Assembly: GCF_963584025.1 (NCBI RefSeq)
Contig: NC_083630.1
Coordinates: 5,454,501 to 5,518,500 of the forward strand
Length of the DNA stretch: 64,000 nt
Source of the DNA: Labrus mixtus
Lineage: Eukaryota; Chordata; Actinopteri; Labriformes; Labridae
Direction of reading: 5' to 3'
Shown here: one piece after another, positions 23,414 to 35,775 of the stretch
Numbering within the stretch: the first letter of the stretch is position 1
Layout: every line of letters begins with the position of its first letter
Program-made: the position numbers and the translations under genes
Notes under the pieces: model-generated
The model's database searches: none
What the model saw: only the letters and a program-made list of their open reading frames with translations
Told to the model about the DNA's origin: nothing

Positions 23414-23734
23414 TTCCGACTGACAGGCTTTTTATGTAACTTATTTAGACAGACTTATTTAGAAAAAAATATAATATGCAATTGAAAACTACACGACAAT
23501 CTCCATTAGCCTCAAAATAAAAAAATAAGCAGAATAATGACTGTTAATTTGTTATCAAGCAAAAGAGACACATATGTGGAGCTCTGTTAGATTACAATAT
23601 TTGGTTGTTTACATTAATTCCCCCATAGATAAATTGGTAGCAACTAGTAAAACGATTCATTCAGAAGTGTGTATGGCATGTCTTTGTATTTCTGTATAGC
23701 TGACCTCTTGTTTCATGACATTTGTGATTTACAG

Positions 23735-23935
23735 CAGTGGTTCTCAACTGGTTTAGCCTCCACCACCAACTGCTTAAAGAGAAACTGCGACGCAAATTTT
23801 TGTTATCTTTTTACCAATCAAATTCATTTAATTAATTTAATGAAAACCTGCACACTTTGGACCTCAGATTGTACAAAGGTTTATAAAGCTCTGCGACCCA
23901 CTTTTCAGTCCCAACCCACCAGTTGAGTACCACCG
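23735..23935. mobile_element. hAT-type MITE with 8-bp flanking duplication
   Basis: The left terminus CAGTGGTTCTCAACTGGT and the reverse complement of the right terminus CGGTGGTACTCAACTGGT match at 16 of 18 positions. These termini are of the CAGTGGTTCTCAAC type seen in hAT/Charlie-like elements. The 8-bp flanks are ATTTACAG (23727-23734) and ATCAACAG (23936-23943), 6 of 8 identical, as expected for an aged hAT target duplication. At 201 bp it has no transposase and must have moved in trans. Confidence 0.7.
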
Positions 23936-24665
23936 ATCAACAGTAAATCTGCTGAAACCTTGACTCTTTATTGCAATCCTTCTAAAGCCAACGGATCCAA
24001 AGATGTCGTGACTACACTTGAACCTGTCCGCAGCGCTCCATTCAAAAGCTGTGTAAGAAGATGCTGTCTTCTTCTTTCTCTCTCCCTCAGCTTGAAAAAC
24101 ATTCTCCAACATAGTCACCTCTCACCTCAAGACACACTCACATGCTTAGAAAAAGCCTTAAGGAAGTGGGGAAACAAATTCTGAAAGGGTTGTCAAAATG
24201 TGATCTGTGCTCTGAGAAGGGTCACAACAGAGACATGGAACAATGACAGAGGGAGAAAGATGAGGAGTCAAACTAGAACTCCTATTTGTCTCCAAAGTAA
24301 GGTGTTAACAAATTCTTGATGTAAAATCTATTAAAGTGTGAGTATCGAAGAAAGATGTAGCTCATAAAAAGACATGGAGCAATAAGGGCGCATTATGAGC
24401 CTCAGAGTACGAGGCTGTTTCTCCTCTCACTGATCTTTCACTGCGTTCTTGATAGCGGTATTGATTATAAATTGAAACCTGTTCTGCCTGAGCCGTGCAT
24501 ATCTCCCTCTTATCAATACAGGTCAAGAGGCCGATCTATGGTTCATATTAAATTACAGTCAGTAGAGTGAGGGTCACTTCCTTTGATTTAACTCTGCCTC
24601 TTTATTTAAACTGTTACCCACACAGCTGACCTCTAGCTGCGTGAACATTAAAACACTGACAGACT

Positions 24666-25199
24666 TTAAAGGTCACATATTATACTCCTTTTTCAATAAG
24701 TTTGAAGAAGTCTCAGAGATCCCCCCAAAAAATGTCTTTGAAATGTCTTGCTAAAAGCCCACTGTGATCCTGTATTTTAGCGTGCCTATAAAAGAAGCCA
24801 GCACCCCCACACAACCATTTCGCCCCTCACCGCTCGTTTTTTTCATGCAAACGGCAAACCAACAGGTGTTGCAGCGATGAAAGCAGGCAAGCGAACTGAA
24901 AGATATAACTGATTCTACCCGACCTAAGAAGCCTCAGCATTTTTCTAATAAGCCCCACGACCACAGATGTGGTAAAACTAGGACAGATATTGGAGAGAGG
25001 TTAGAACGCTGAAAGGTTTCTAGACTGATGCAGAGCTGGCTAAACACTGAAGCTTCAGTGTTCACCACATGGCAAGCTGCGTGTGCATCGACTCTAGAGA
25101 GGAGGGGGCGGGGGGAGACAGCTCTCTCCAACGTTTCAAATTTGGACTGCAGTTCCCATTTTAAAAGCTACATGTCAGAGTTACATATTGGTCCTTTGA
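24666..25199. mobile_element. TTAA-type MITE, diverged
   Basis: It starts TTAAAGGTCACATATTATAC and ends CAGAGTTACATATTGGTCCTTTGA, whose reverse complement TCAAAGGACCAATATGTAAC is a weak inverted repeat of the start. Interior text aligns by eye with the element at 47151-47615: cactgtgatcctgtatttta near 24759 versus caccctgatcctgtatttga near 47197, each followed by a gcctataa phrase. It has no transposase. A 20-bp palindrome lies inside. Confidence 0.58.
25043..25062. repeat. 20-bp perfect palindrome
   Basis: AACACTGAAGCTTCAGTGTT is its own reverse complement. It lies inside the MITE, so it may be a fixed part of that family rather than a host signal. Confidence 0.85.
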
Positions 25200-26107
25200 G
25201 AGAGATTTTGGTCATCCATTGATGGAATCATGCGGTTTCAAGTTCTTGTGCTAAGCTAAGATAAGCTAACCACCTGTTTACAAAAGCCTCACACTTAAAT
25301 AAAAGATAAAAGTTCTTCCATTCCTCTTACACAACTCTATTAAGAAATTTAATAAGCACATTAACCATGATAGCTTTTCCTTTAAGGCTTTCTACCTGGC
25401 CGGGGTTCTCAGTTGGAAAGTCTATATATACTCTGGCTTAATTACTAAACCTGTTCAATCCCAAAAGATTTAAACACTGAACCACTATAAACACTGGCCG
25501 TCTGTGGTGCTCAGTGGCTGGGTAAACCGCTGAGTATTTGCATGGCTTCCTGCCCACATAACGTGGATGAATGGTTCCACTGTCCTGCTGCAGACTCTCC
25601 CTGTAATAACAGGAGGTAATTGAGCACTAATCCAGTCTTACCTCAGAGAAAGAATAAATAAAAAACATGAACACCTGCTCAACGTTCAATGGATTCAGCC
25701 CATGTCAGTATCCATCATGAGGTTTTATATTCTCCCCAACCAAATCAGATAAGCTTAGTGTATGCTGCTATCATTCCCTCTCTTTATGTCTATTCTTCAG
25801 ACAATTTTCTTCTCTTCCCTTCTCGTATATCTTTCTATCATCACTCCATTATCCACCTTTGTATTCTTCTGCCACACAGTCCTGTTTCAATTCCTCTGCC
25901 TTAAATGTTCCTTCATTAACTGCTGCGTTTTGCCTCTGTTGTTCATTTTCTTGTTCTTAATCATCCGTCTCTTTCCGTCCTCCCCCCCACCTCTTTTCAT
26001 TTCTGCATGCAGGTCACCGCGACTGTGGGTGAAGCAGCACAACAGGAGAGAGCAGCGAAGGAAAGGGACACAATGAATAGTAATTTATCGACAGGAAATA
26101 ACACTTT

Positions 26108-26111
<4 letters not shown>
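25200..26111. other. No gene seen; pyrimidine-rich patch
   Basis: AT-rich DNA followed by a T/C-rich stretch (25760-26000) that creates hydrophobic-looking open frames. No splice-bounded exon or repeat family was recognised. Confidence 0.55.
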
Positions 26112-26156
<45 letters not shown>

Positions 26157-26163
26157 GTCTGTG
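26112..26163. repeat. (TC)n microsatellite
   Basis: A TC array from 26112 to about 26148 is followed by degenerate TGTC/TCTG repeats to about 26163. It is polypyrimidine on the plus strand. Confidence 0.95.
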
Positions 26164-26237
26164 TATCGCTCTCATTGCCTGGCAAGATTATACATAATGT
26201 ATGCACACCCACAGAGTTACTCTGAGACCACAAGGCC

Positions 26238-26280
26238 AGAGAGAGAGAGAGAGAAAGAGAGAGGGAGAGAGGGAAGGAGA
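26238..26280. repeat. (GA)n microsatellite
   Basis: A GA array with AAAG and GGG interruptions. It is complementary in composition to the TC array 75 bp to its left, so the pair forms a large inverted repeat. Confidence 0.93.
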
Positions 26281-26752
26281 GTTATGGAGTGGTTGAGAGG
26301 AAAAAGTCAGACAGGAAGAGACAGATGAGTCCAGGGTTCAGTCCATTCTTACAGTCACTCCGAAGTTAGTTTGAATGGAAGACAAATCCTCTCTTCTTTC
26401 AGATTATAGGTCCTTGTACACACACACATCAACTCAACAATTGTCGTGGGGATACGGCACGGGATGTCTTTCAGATGAGCACCTCTAGATTGACCTGCCA
26501 TGTAAAAATTACAGCCTGCTCACATGGGAGAGTCTCCAAGAAGCAAATCAAACTGCATACTGACTGAAGAGTTCATGACTTATCTCAGTGGTTCAGACAG
26601 ATATATATTCATACACCCTCTGCCTGACAAAAACACTCTTTGATCTGCTTCAGAGACCAAAAGACTAAAATAAAAACAGAACTCAAAGTGCTGTCAATCT
26701 TCATATTGTACAACAGTGAGGTGATCAAAGAGCTCAATTGTGTTTCTTTCAG

Positions 26753-26835
26753 GAGCAATTTAAGGGATGGAGACAGACGGTTTGAGAAGGAGTCTGAATA
26801 TTGAGAAGTTCCACACAAAAGAGCTCAATCTGAAG
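26753..26835 (+). other. Candidate noncoding exon
   Basis: Good acceptor (caattgtgtttctttcag) and donor (CTGAAG|gtaagatg) signals bound an 83-nt segment. Every frame contains a stop; the longest open run reads SNLRDGDRRFEKESEY. If spliced it would be a noncoding-RNA or untranslated exon. Chance pairing of decoy sites is the main alternative. Confidence 0.2.
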
Positions 26836-29800
26836 GTAAGATGAAAAAAAAAAAAGACCTTAAAGAGACCCTTGTTTTTCAAAGTACAAATTCACACAGC
26901 TTCATTCATTTCAAATAAACCTCTTATGTGTCATAAAACCTGCATGAAATATTCCTCGGGGTATTTTGTTCCTTTATAAAAGAAATGCAATCATTTTTTT
27001 GTTCAAGTGGCTTGTTAAGTCTATTACTGTTACTGAAAGTGTAATTAGGTGTTAATAGTGATATTAGTGCTGATAACTGAATAAACATACATGATGACAG
27101 CGATTATCAGTCCTAGAATCGCCCCTTTCTCACGAGCTGGCATCAAAAGGTTTCTGGAAAAACAGAAGCCAATCAGCAAACAGAAACTGACTCTCACTTG
27201 GTTTGAGCTTGAGCATTATATGCAGATAGAAGTCTCAACCTAATTCACATCATGCAGACACTTTGCACATTACTTAACACTGCAACTACAGCCTGTTGCA
27301 CCCAAAAAATAAACATCACAGAGCAAATGCTGTCAGAAACAGTGAGGGTGGACCAATGAAAAGCAAACTTTCATCCTGATTGTTGCAGTTTAATTAAACA
27401 TAAATCTGCACAGCCTGTTTCATGTTTTTCATGTTCAGAAAGAAATGATAGTGGAATATATTTCTAAAACCACTAATAAAGCTCATGAATAGTGTTAATG
27501 TGGTAAAATTTAACCGGAAATTATAACGTACTGAAAAGAACAAGTGAAGTACAGTTGTGACATAAAAAAACAGATGAAGTTGAAGACTGTATAAATATTA
27601 ATAAGATGTTACCTGTGTGGATCAAACTGGAAATGTCCCTTTAATTTTTTCTCACTTAGTAACAACATTTATATATACCATTTTCAATACTGGCCTTTAG
27701 AAATGAAGCACATACTGTTTAGTAAATTAACAAAAAAACACTCGCAAATACACACAAAGTCAATCTTCAGAAGATAAGGCTTGCAGAGCAACAGTGTTGA
27801 CATATTCAGAATAGAAAGCAAGGTTGAGAGGCCTCAATCCTGCTGTCTGGAGGAAATGATAATAACTCCACAGTATTTGGGTGGTGAGGAAGTCTCAGAC
27901 AGACCGAGGGTGAGGAGGGCAGGCCTACTTTATGAAGACTATTCTTCAAAGCTTGACAGCTGCAGCTGTCTTCAGAAGACGAGTGCATATGAGTTTAATT
28001 CTCTTGTTCTCCCAAATCTTTCAATCCAGAAAAAAGCCATTCTCACACTACAGGCCTCTGTCTGAAGTATCTGCATGTGTGTATGTTTAGTAGCTGTGTA
28101 TAAAAAAGGGGTAATTGCACTCTTGGCATGCATTTCTGCAGAGGTAATACAGGATATGTGAGATGAGATTTGTGAGTCTTGAACATTGATGAAGAGCACT
28201 GCAATGTATGCATGAACATAATGTGCATGTATACGGTATGTATATGTGTCTTTATTCCCACCTCAACCCACAGGCTTACAGTCAGTCCCACTTTGGCATC
28301 ATAATATCCCAGGTCTGCATTGAAGTCTCCTTCATTAGCAGGAGAACAGTGTTAAAGCATGGATAGCTTGGATGAAACTATTGCATTTCATTAGTGAGAC
28401 GGGCTGACTTTTTTTTATCTAGTCCTATATGAGAGGAAAAAAGGCCAATTGGTTTGAATTGCTGAAACATTACAGCTGTGATTCTCACTTCAAAAGCCCT
28501 CTGATATTTCCCTTGGCTTTTCTAGTTAGATGTTCTGAACTCTCTTTAGATCGCGGCTTGACCTTCCTGATACACTTTTTTACCTAATTTCAGCCGCCCT
28601 CATCTTGACCTCCATGTTTTTTCATGAGAACCTAAAACCATTTCCAATAATAGCTTCAAAAATGGATGTAGAGGTTACCGTAACATTCTGTACAGGGCAC
28701 CAAAGGTGTGCAAGGTTTTATGAATTATTTTTATGAGGACTTCTTGCAAAGTGGTAACAAGAAAAGAGTCCTTTGAACACAACCTGTGACCTCTTGCTTA
28801 AGACCAAATGTCTTGCAACACAACTATCCAGTCATAACTTTCGCTCAAACTTTACCCACGTCATATCTGAATCAGTTGGCTTTCCTCTCCATCTCGTATT
28901 CAATCATCCATCCACTGGTATCTCTTTATCTCCCTCTATGTCTACATCTTAACATCTCTCACTCCTCTTTCTCCATCTGTCTTTCAATCCTGATATATGT
29001 TGTCTTCCTGAAACCAATCAAATGCTGTCTGCAGTCACTCTTTTCGATCTGTACCTGCTGGGTTAAAAGTTCTTTGTGCATGTAAATTTGCAGGATAAAG
29101 GTTTTCTTCTCCCCCAGACTTTCAATGTTTTTCTTCCACTACAGAAAACCCTTGCAATCATCCCATTTCTGCACAAAGGTACCCACGCATACACACATGC
29201 AGGGGTGATGAGCACACATGCAGAGAGAGGGGGACAGTTTGTGCAGCACTCAAAGGAACACCTCTACCAGCATCTACTTTTTTTTCCCCTCCAAAGAACA
29301 TTTTACTGTGATTGAATACAGTGAAAGTGAAAGCAGCAGTCTACACAGTACATACAAAAATGAACATGGCTCCTGCTGTAACACTGCCTCCTTCCTCAGT
29401 TGTCCTATTCAAGAAAGGTGTGCCATCTACCTCCTGTATGCTGTGCTGCTACTGTTTAAATCTTTTAAATCGCACAAGCTATTTTGGCATTCTGCTGCAT
29501 CACACACCTCCACCTGTCTAAAGTGATTTTACAGCACAAGCCGGCATACCAGAAATGATCTGTGATGCTGATTGTGCCATATATCTAAGCTGCCGCGCAC
29601 TGCATATTAATAAGGCACCACTGCAACTACCTCTGTGTCTGTGTTTTTGAATGCTGAACAACCACTCAGAGCCCCTTTGGGAAGAGTGAGGGGATATAAA
29701 AAATGGAGGAGATGTGAAGAAAAATGAATCGAGAGGGGGGAGGAGGTGTGAGAAGGTAATTATGAAGGAAAAAGGTGACAGAGGCGAAATGAGAGGGAGG

Positions 29801-32800
29801 CTCAATTATCCTTTTGTGAACAACCAAGGAGCTCTCCATGGTGCCTCGCTCACTAAAGAGTCACGCTGCTGGGACCGGAACTGTCCGTGGTCCTGAAAGT
29901 TCTCCGCTGTGATTTGCTGCATTTCAGATAACATTGTCGCAGAAATTCTTTGAGAAGCAATGTAAGAGCAATAAATCAGTGTTGCTTGTTTAGTCATTAG
30001 CAGCAGCAGATACAGTAATTGCTGCACTAGGGAAAGCATTAACGGCTGCAGTGGTGACAGTAGCAGCAGTTGTTCCAAGGGTAAAACTACCAAGAAGTTG
30101 ACAAACAACAACTCATAGTCTCACAAGTAAATTGTGAAACCTTATGTGATTTTGGCTCTTTAGATATAAACATTTGGGGATTTTTTTAAATGTATAATGA
30201 TAGCGAAAACACGCTCAACTCCCTTTCAACGTAAAACAACTGGGTGCTGAATCCTGAAAAACTTCTCTCAATACGCAGCAAATAGGGAGAAAACAATTTC
30301 AGTGTATTCTTTCTTGCATTTCTTTATTTTTTTTATTTGCAAACTTTGTAAGTTCTGGTCAGAGAAGATTTAACTTTCAGGATTTTATTTTAGAGACAAA
30401 AAATGTTCAACATGGACACTTAAAACGAACTCTGCTGTGTACATACTAAAAAGTTTTTCTGCAGAAACACTAAAAAAGGAACAGCTCGTTTGCACTAAAA
30501 ATAATTTGAGTGGGTGTAATTTAGCATTGTATAATCTGTATCAGAACTCCAGACATGACTGCCATGGTGATGTCCCTATTAGGTGGAAATGAATGAAATG
30601 TGGAGCGAGATGTTCTAAGAATAAAAGCAGTGAAGACGACACGACTGTCTGTGGCTCAGCTTCCCCTCTTCTTCTCTTCTTCTACTAATTTCTTTGTTTT
30701 TAATTATTTCTCATCTCATTGGTCTTTTTCTGGACTGTCTCTTTCCTCTTCCTCTCGTATCCCCTTTCCTCACTTTCCACCTGTTTTTGTTTCTCTGTCT
30801 GTTTAAACATCAATGCTACTTTGTTCTGCTTCCTCTCAACACAACACATCAACTCAAAATTGATAAAGACTCTAGACAGTAGTGTGATCTGTGACTCATT
30901 TCATTTAAATAGGGCACCTACTGAGCTCTCTCGGCTCGTGTGTGTGTTTAAACTCACATGCATGCTGGTGTGTGTTCATCTGCATAAATGTGTGCATGCA
31001 CCTGTGTGGAGCTGATGTGTGTGGGTTTCTGTGTGTGTGTTGATTTTGAAGAGGCGATGAGCAGAGAGTCGCTGGGAGAGCTGGGGAGGGTATCCATGCA
31101 GCAAATTAAAACTGGCCCTTTTCACTTCCACCTGTCCATCATGAAGGATGGATTTTTGAAAGCCTCAGACACACCCACATGCATGATGTCACACCTATGA
31201 AACTAGAAAACTGGGTCCCCAACCTCTCATTTCTCACACATCATTAGCTGCCGATTATCAATACCCAATCTCAGCCCGATGTAATTAGTCCCTAAAGATT
31301 CTTTATTGAATACAATCACGCAGCAATAACTCAAAAAAACTGGCATCAGCAAAAAAAAGTCATTTCTGCTGATCAAACGTCTGCCGATGTGAGCCACATT
31401 ACACAGAGTGGTTTTAGAAAGGGTAAGAAATATAAAGTCTCTGCCAGGCCACCTCAACAAATCCAGTGTGCATTAAGAGGGGGAAACTGCAAGGGTTAGT
31501 TTCTAGAAGTACTACTGTTGCTCTCATTAAAAACTGATTTTATTTGCATCGGTGCAGTTTGTATGCCAAAAAGTGTTTCAGCAAAAAATGGAAACGTCAA
31601 CGAGACTCATGCTAGATGGGTTCATTGCAAATGCATTTTAAACTAACAAGCAGCCCTAACAGTAAGAGGAGATTATTTTCTTCTCATATTTTATGTTTTG
31701 CAAACAACTCTTAGAATATCAATCCCAAGTACAAGATGTTTATATGCACTTTTAAAAGCAAGTGTCTGGGGTGTAACGCAGAGCTGACCCAAATTCACTG
31801 ACAGTCAAGCACAGAGAGCTTCTTGATAAAATAACAGTCAAGTGTTGTTTGGTTCTCCTTAATGTTGAACGATTTATTGTCATTTCTACAGCTATGTGAA
31901 AACTCTGACTATATAGGCTATATATAAAACAAGTGAAAACAGCCAACTAAAGGACTGTAAAGTCTGTAAAGAAAACCCTGAAGCATTTAGAAAGTTGATT
32001 AAAGAGGGGTAACTCATTTTGAATATGGGTTAAGATTTAACAGCAGGTAAAAACTTCAAACTTATTTACTTGTGTTTTTCTGTATCTTTATATGGCTTTC
32101 AAGCACTTAACAATTGTTAAAGAGTTATTGCTGAGACAGATGTTTGCAGTCAATGTGTGTCAGCTTTGTATTCACTGTGTAACTTTTTGTTAAAACCAGG
32201 AACACAGTTGGAAGAGATAACTTTACAGAGGGGGAAGATGCTGTCTCCTATGATTCATTACACTTTACTCCTAACATTAGCCGTCTTCAGAAAGTGGTAA
32301 CCTTTAAGCAATTCTCTTTCTTGTACATTTCCATATCAACCATTCTCTTGTAATCAGTCACGACTGGTTTGCTATGAAATCAAATGAACGGAGGATGTGA
32401 GCTTGACAACTTAGCATTAGCTAATACTCTGCTCCTAGCAGTTAGCTTCAGTTGTACTTTATCTTGCTAGTAGCAACTGCTTGCATAGGTTCATAGAAGT
32501 TTCATACGAACATGTTTAACATTTTACTCATATTCACCTTTATGTGTGGTCTTTACAAATAGGCTACATATTAAACTATATCCATATTTTCCACAAATAC
32601 CCTTATTGGTGAATGTGTTGATTAGCATACTGTGTCGTAAGCTAGCCATTATAGCTGTTGTCTAATACTATCAGTCTGAGATAATTGTATTGATAAAACA
32701 CTGCTATAACTGCTAGCTTGCTAATTTAGCTGCTAGGGGTTGAATGTGGCAGTAGCCCTACAGGTGTTACTTTTTTTACTTGACAATAAGCTCAAAAATC

Positions 32801-33769
32801 CATTCAAGTTTGCCTTTTGAGCTGCAACATGCCATTCAATAGCTCCCAGCTCATATTATGCCTCAAGGCCTTTGCACACTGAGTCTGAGATACACCTGGA
32901 AGCGATGGAGATAATTCCACAGCTCCTTTATCAACAGGTGAACCTCTCCTTGCTCTTGTCTTGTTTCCAGGAGTGGATGGACCCAGTGTTTTTCTTTTTT
33001 TCTTTATTATTATTTTTTTTTAAATGAAAGAACCAAAAAATCATCCTCCCTGCTTGATGACTCTGCTTAATGAGTATGAGATTTTAATTTTTGCAGTTAG
33101 AAGGAAAATAAAGTCATCGGACTCCGTCAAAAACACCAACAAAAAAAAACAGATTCAGTGTGCAAAGACCCCCACCTCTCCTCCTGAGCTCCCCTCTCAT
33201 CATTCTGTAGCAGCTCAATTATGTACTGACCACAATGGACCATGAATACCAATTTGCAGGGAGAGATGGTGGTGGGTGGCGGGGGGCAGAGGGGGTGGAT
33301 TAGGGGGACTGAAATCCAGCAAGCCAGCTAAAATCGACAGCGACAGAAGCTTGGCCTCGTTTCCCCTCTCTGGTGCTGCTTTAATTCACCTTGAGTCACC
33401 TCCATCTCATCCTACACTATTTTGTTCTCGTTTTCTTTTAGACTCCCCCTGGTCCCCATCTCCAACCTTAAATCTCTCATCACTTTTTCATAAGTAAACG
33501 ATACTTAAAATAATTATCAGACCGGGCAGTTTCAGGTATGGATGAGGATACAGTCTTGGCCGGCAGATTCTGCAACACCTCTCTTTGTGCTCCGTGTGTG
33601 TCTTTATTTGTGTGTGTGTATTTGGGATCTAATCTGAATTCCTTGGTTGCTGTTTGGTGTTTTCTTTATTTATGTAAATGATTGCTTTAGACAACAGTAT
33701 TGCTCTCTCTGGCCATGTTTTTTTTTCTTCACTCAGAAACACATATTCCAAAGGTTGCTTGACTTTCTA
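26836..33769. other. Long stretch without a recognisable gene
   Basis: About 7 kb of AT-rich DNA with pyrimidine-rich patches (28880-29010, 30655-30800). It contains a poly-T near 30325-30335, scattered GTGT runs (30935-31045) and GCA-rich text near 29998-30075. Frames up to about 100 codons are low-complexity. A double E-box palindrome at 27955 is listed separately. Confidence 0.55.
27955..27970. promoter_or_regulatory. 16-bp palindrome with tandem CAGCTG E-boxes
   Basis: GACAGCTGCAGCTGTC is a perfect palindrome holding two adjacent CAGCTG E-boxes (27957-27962 and 27963-27968). Such sites are bound by bHLH factors in vertebrates. Function here is not shown. Confidence 0.35.
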
Positions 33770-33796
33770 CCCCCCCCCCCCCCCCCCCCCCCCCCC
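33770..33796. repeat. C27 homopolymer
   Basis: An uninterrupted run of 27 C on the plus strand. It is a potential triplex, i-motif or quadruplex former and a likely site of length error in sequencing or assembly. Confidence 0.95.
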
Positions 33797-34436
<640 letters not shown>

Positions 34437-34679
34437 ATGGGCCAAGTACTGCATGTATGAACTTGCACAGGTGTGAGTGCATTTATATTGACGTAATTTA
34501 TAATGAGAGACCGATTAGTTCTAACTGTATATTATTGAAATGTACTCCTGGCTATGCATCATGATAAAGGCACGTGTACTTCTTGACTTCCATATGAACG
34601 TCATGATGTCCCACCACTCTAAGGACACAAAATTCAATCAACCTATTTATACCTCATCCAATAACATTCTGATTTCATA

Positions 34680-34890
34680 TGTGGCAGGTTGAGGCTTTAT
34701 CTCAGAGCCAATTAAACTAATATAACAAGGTAATCTAATGAACGGTAATTAGTATAACGCGATTATCTCATTTGCATCCATAATGGTTCCACAGGTTTTG
34801 ATCATATGCAAAGCTGGATCCCGGCCACAAATCATCAGACATATAATTAGTGCATTGGATTTCATCATTGTAATTTGACTACAGGTGTTA
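34680..34890. other. Possible conserved noncoding element
   Basis: The block holds CAATTAAACTAAT, TAATTAG (34746-34752 and 34844-34850), the POU octamer ATTTGCAT (34770-34777) and the near-octamer ATGCAAA (34806-34812) within about 140 bp. It is free of repeats and simple sequence. Clustered homeodomain and POU sites typify vertebrate developmental enhancers, but conservation is untested. Confidence 0.28.
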
Positions 34891-35711
34891 TTTGTTTGGT
34901 AGTAGAGGGAATAGGGTTATTTTTTTTTTTTTTTAAAAAGGCTATATACTGAAAAAACTCATGACAATAAAAGGAGGAGAAGCAGGTGTCCATGTTTTTT
35001 TTTCCCATATCTTCAAGAGTCTCTGGATTTAATGTTGCTCTCATATATAGGAAATTAAATGTTTTCCAAAAATATTTCTAAGCCGAGCCAGATGTGTTTT
35101 TCCTGCACCTTAAGGCAAGTGTATTACTTTGCAAGTGGCTGCCACTGTGAAATAAAAGTCATATTTACTCAGCATCCTGGGAACATGGCAGCATGATTCT
35201 GTTGGGGGTGTAGTGAAAGTGCTCATTAGAGAGTACACACAGGGCTAAAAGGAGCATAAACACATTATCTAACCTTTATTTATTTTTTATTTTTTAAATG
35301 CTGAAAACAACCTTTAATAAATTATCTGGTTCAAATGTACGGTGTGGAAAGTGTTTCTTTTTTCTAAACCTATGCTAATTCATTTTTTGGAAGGAGGTAG
35401 GATTAACTAATTTGTCTGGAGAAAAGTGCTTTGCATAAAATTCTGACTAAAAACCTGTAAAGTGGCTTTTTTATGATCATTACTGTTTAAATAGTCACTG
35501 TTTGGATTAGGGGCAGACCCCCTCTCTCCATCGTCCCATCCTTTCTCTGTCCCCGAACACGACCTCGGCCAAACTTTTATCTCACGCTGACTCAGCTCTT
35601 AAACCAGGAGTAACAAAGTGTGGAGAGCAGTCCAGCTTCAGCAGGAGAAAAAGTGAACACAGCTAAATGAGTCTCAAGAGGGGGGCAGCAGTCAACACTA
35701 CGGGGCCATGA
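34891..35711. other. No feature seen
   Basis: AT-rich DNA with a T14-15 run at 34920-34934 and T-rich text at 35275-35300. No exon or element recognised. Confidence 0.55.
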
Positions 35712-35775
35712 TAATAGAATAGAATAGAATAGAATAGAATTACTTTATTGATCCCAAACTGGGAAATTGTGGGGT
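35712..35775 (-). mobile_element. LINE 3' end with (TTCTA)n tail, minus strand
   Basis: An (AATAG)n array is followed by tactttattgatcccaaac and tgggaaattg. Its reverse complement, caatttcccagtttgggatc then aataaagta and TTCTA repeats, is a standard fish non-LTR 3' terminus ending in short tandem repeats. Only the tail is present. Confidence 0.55.
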
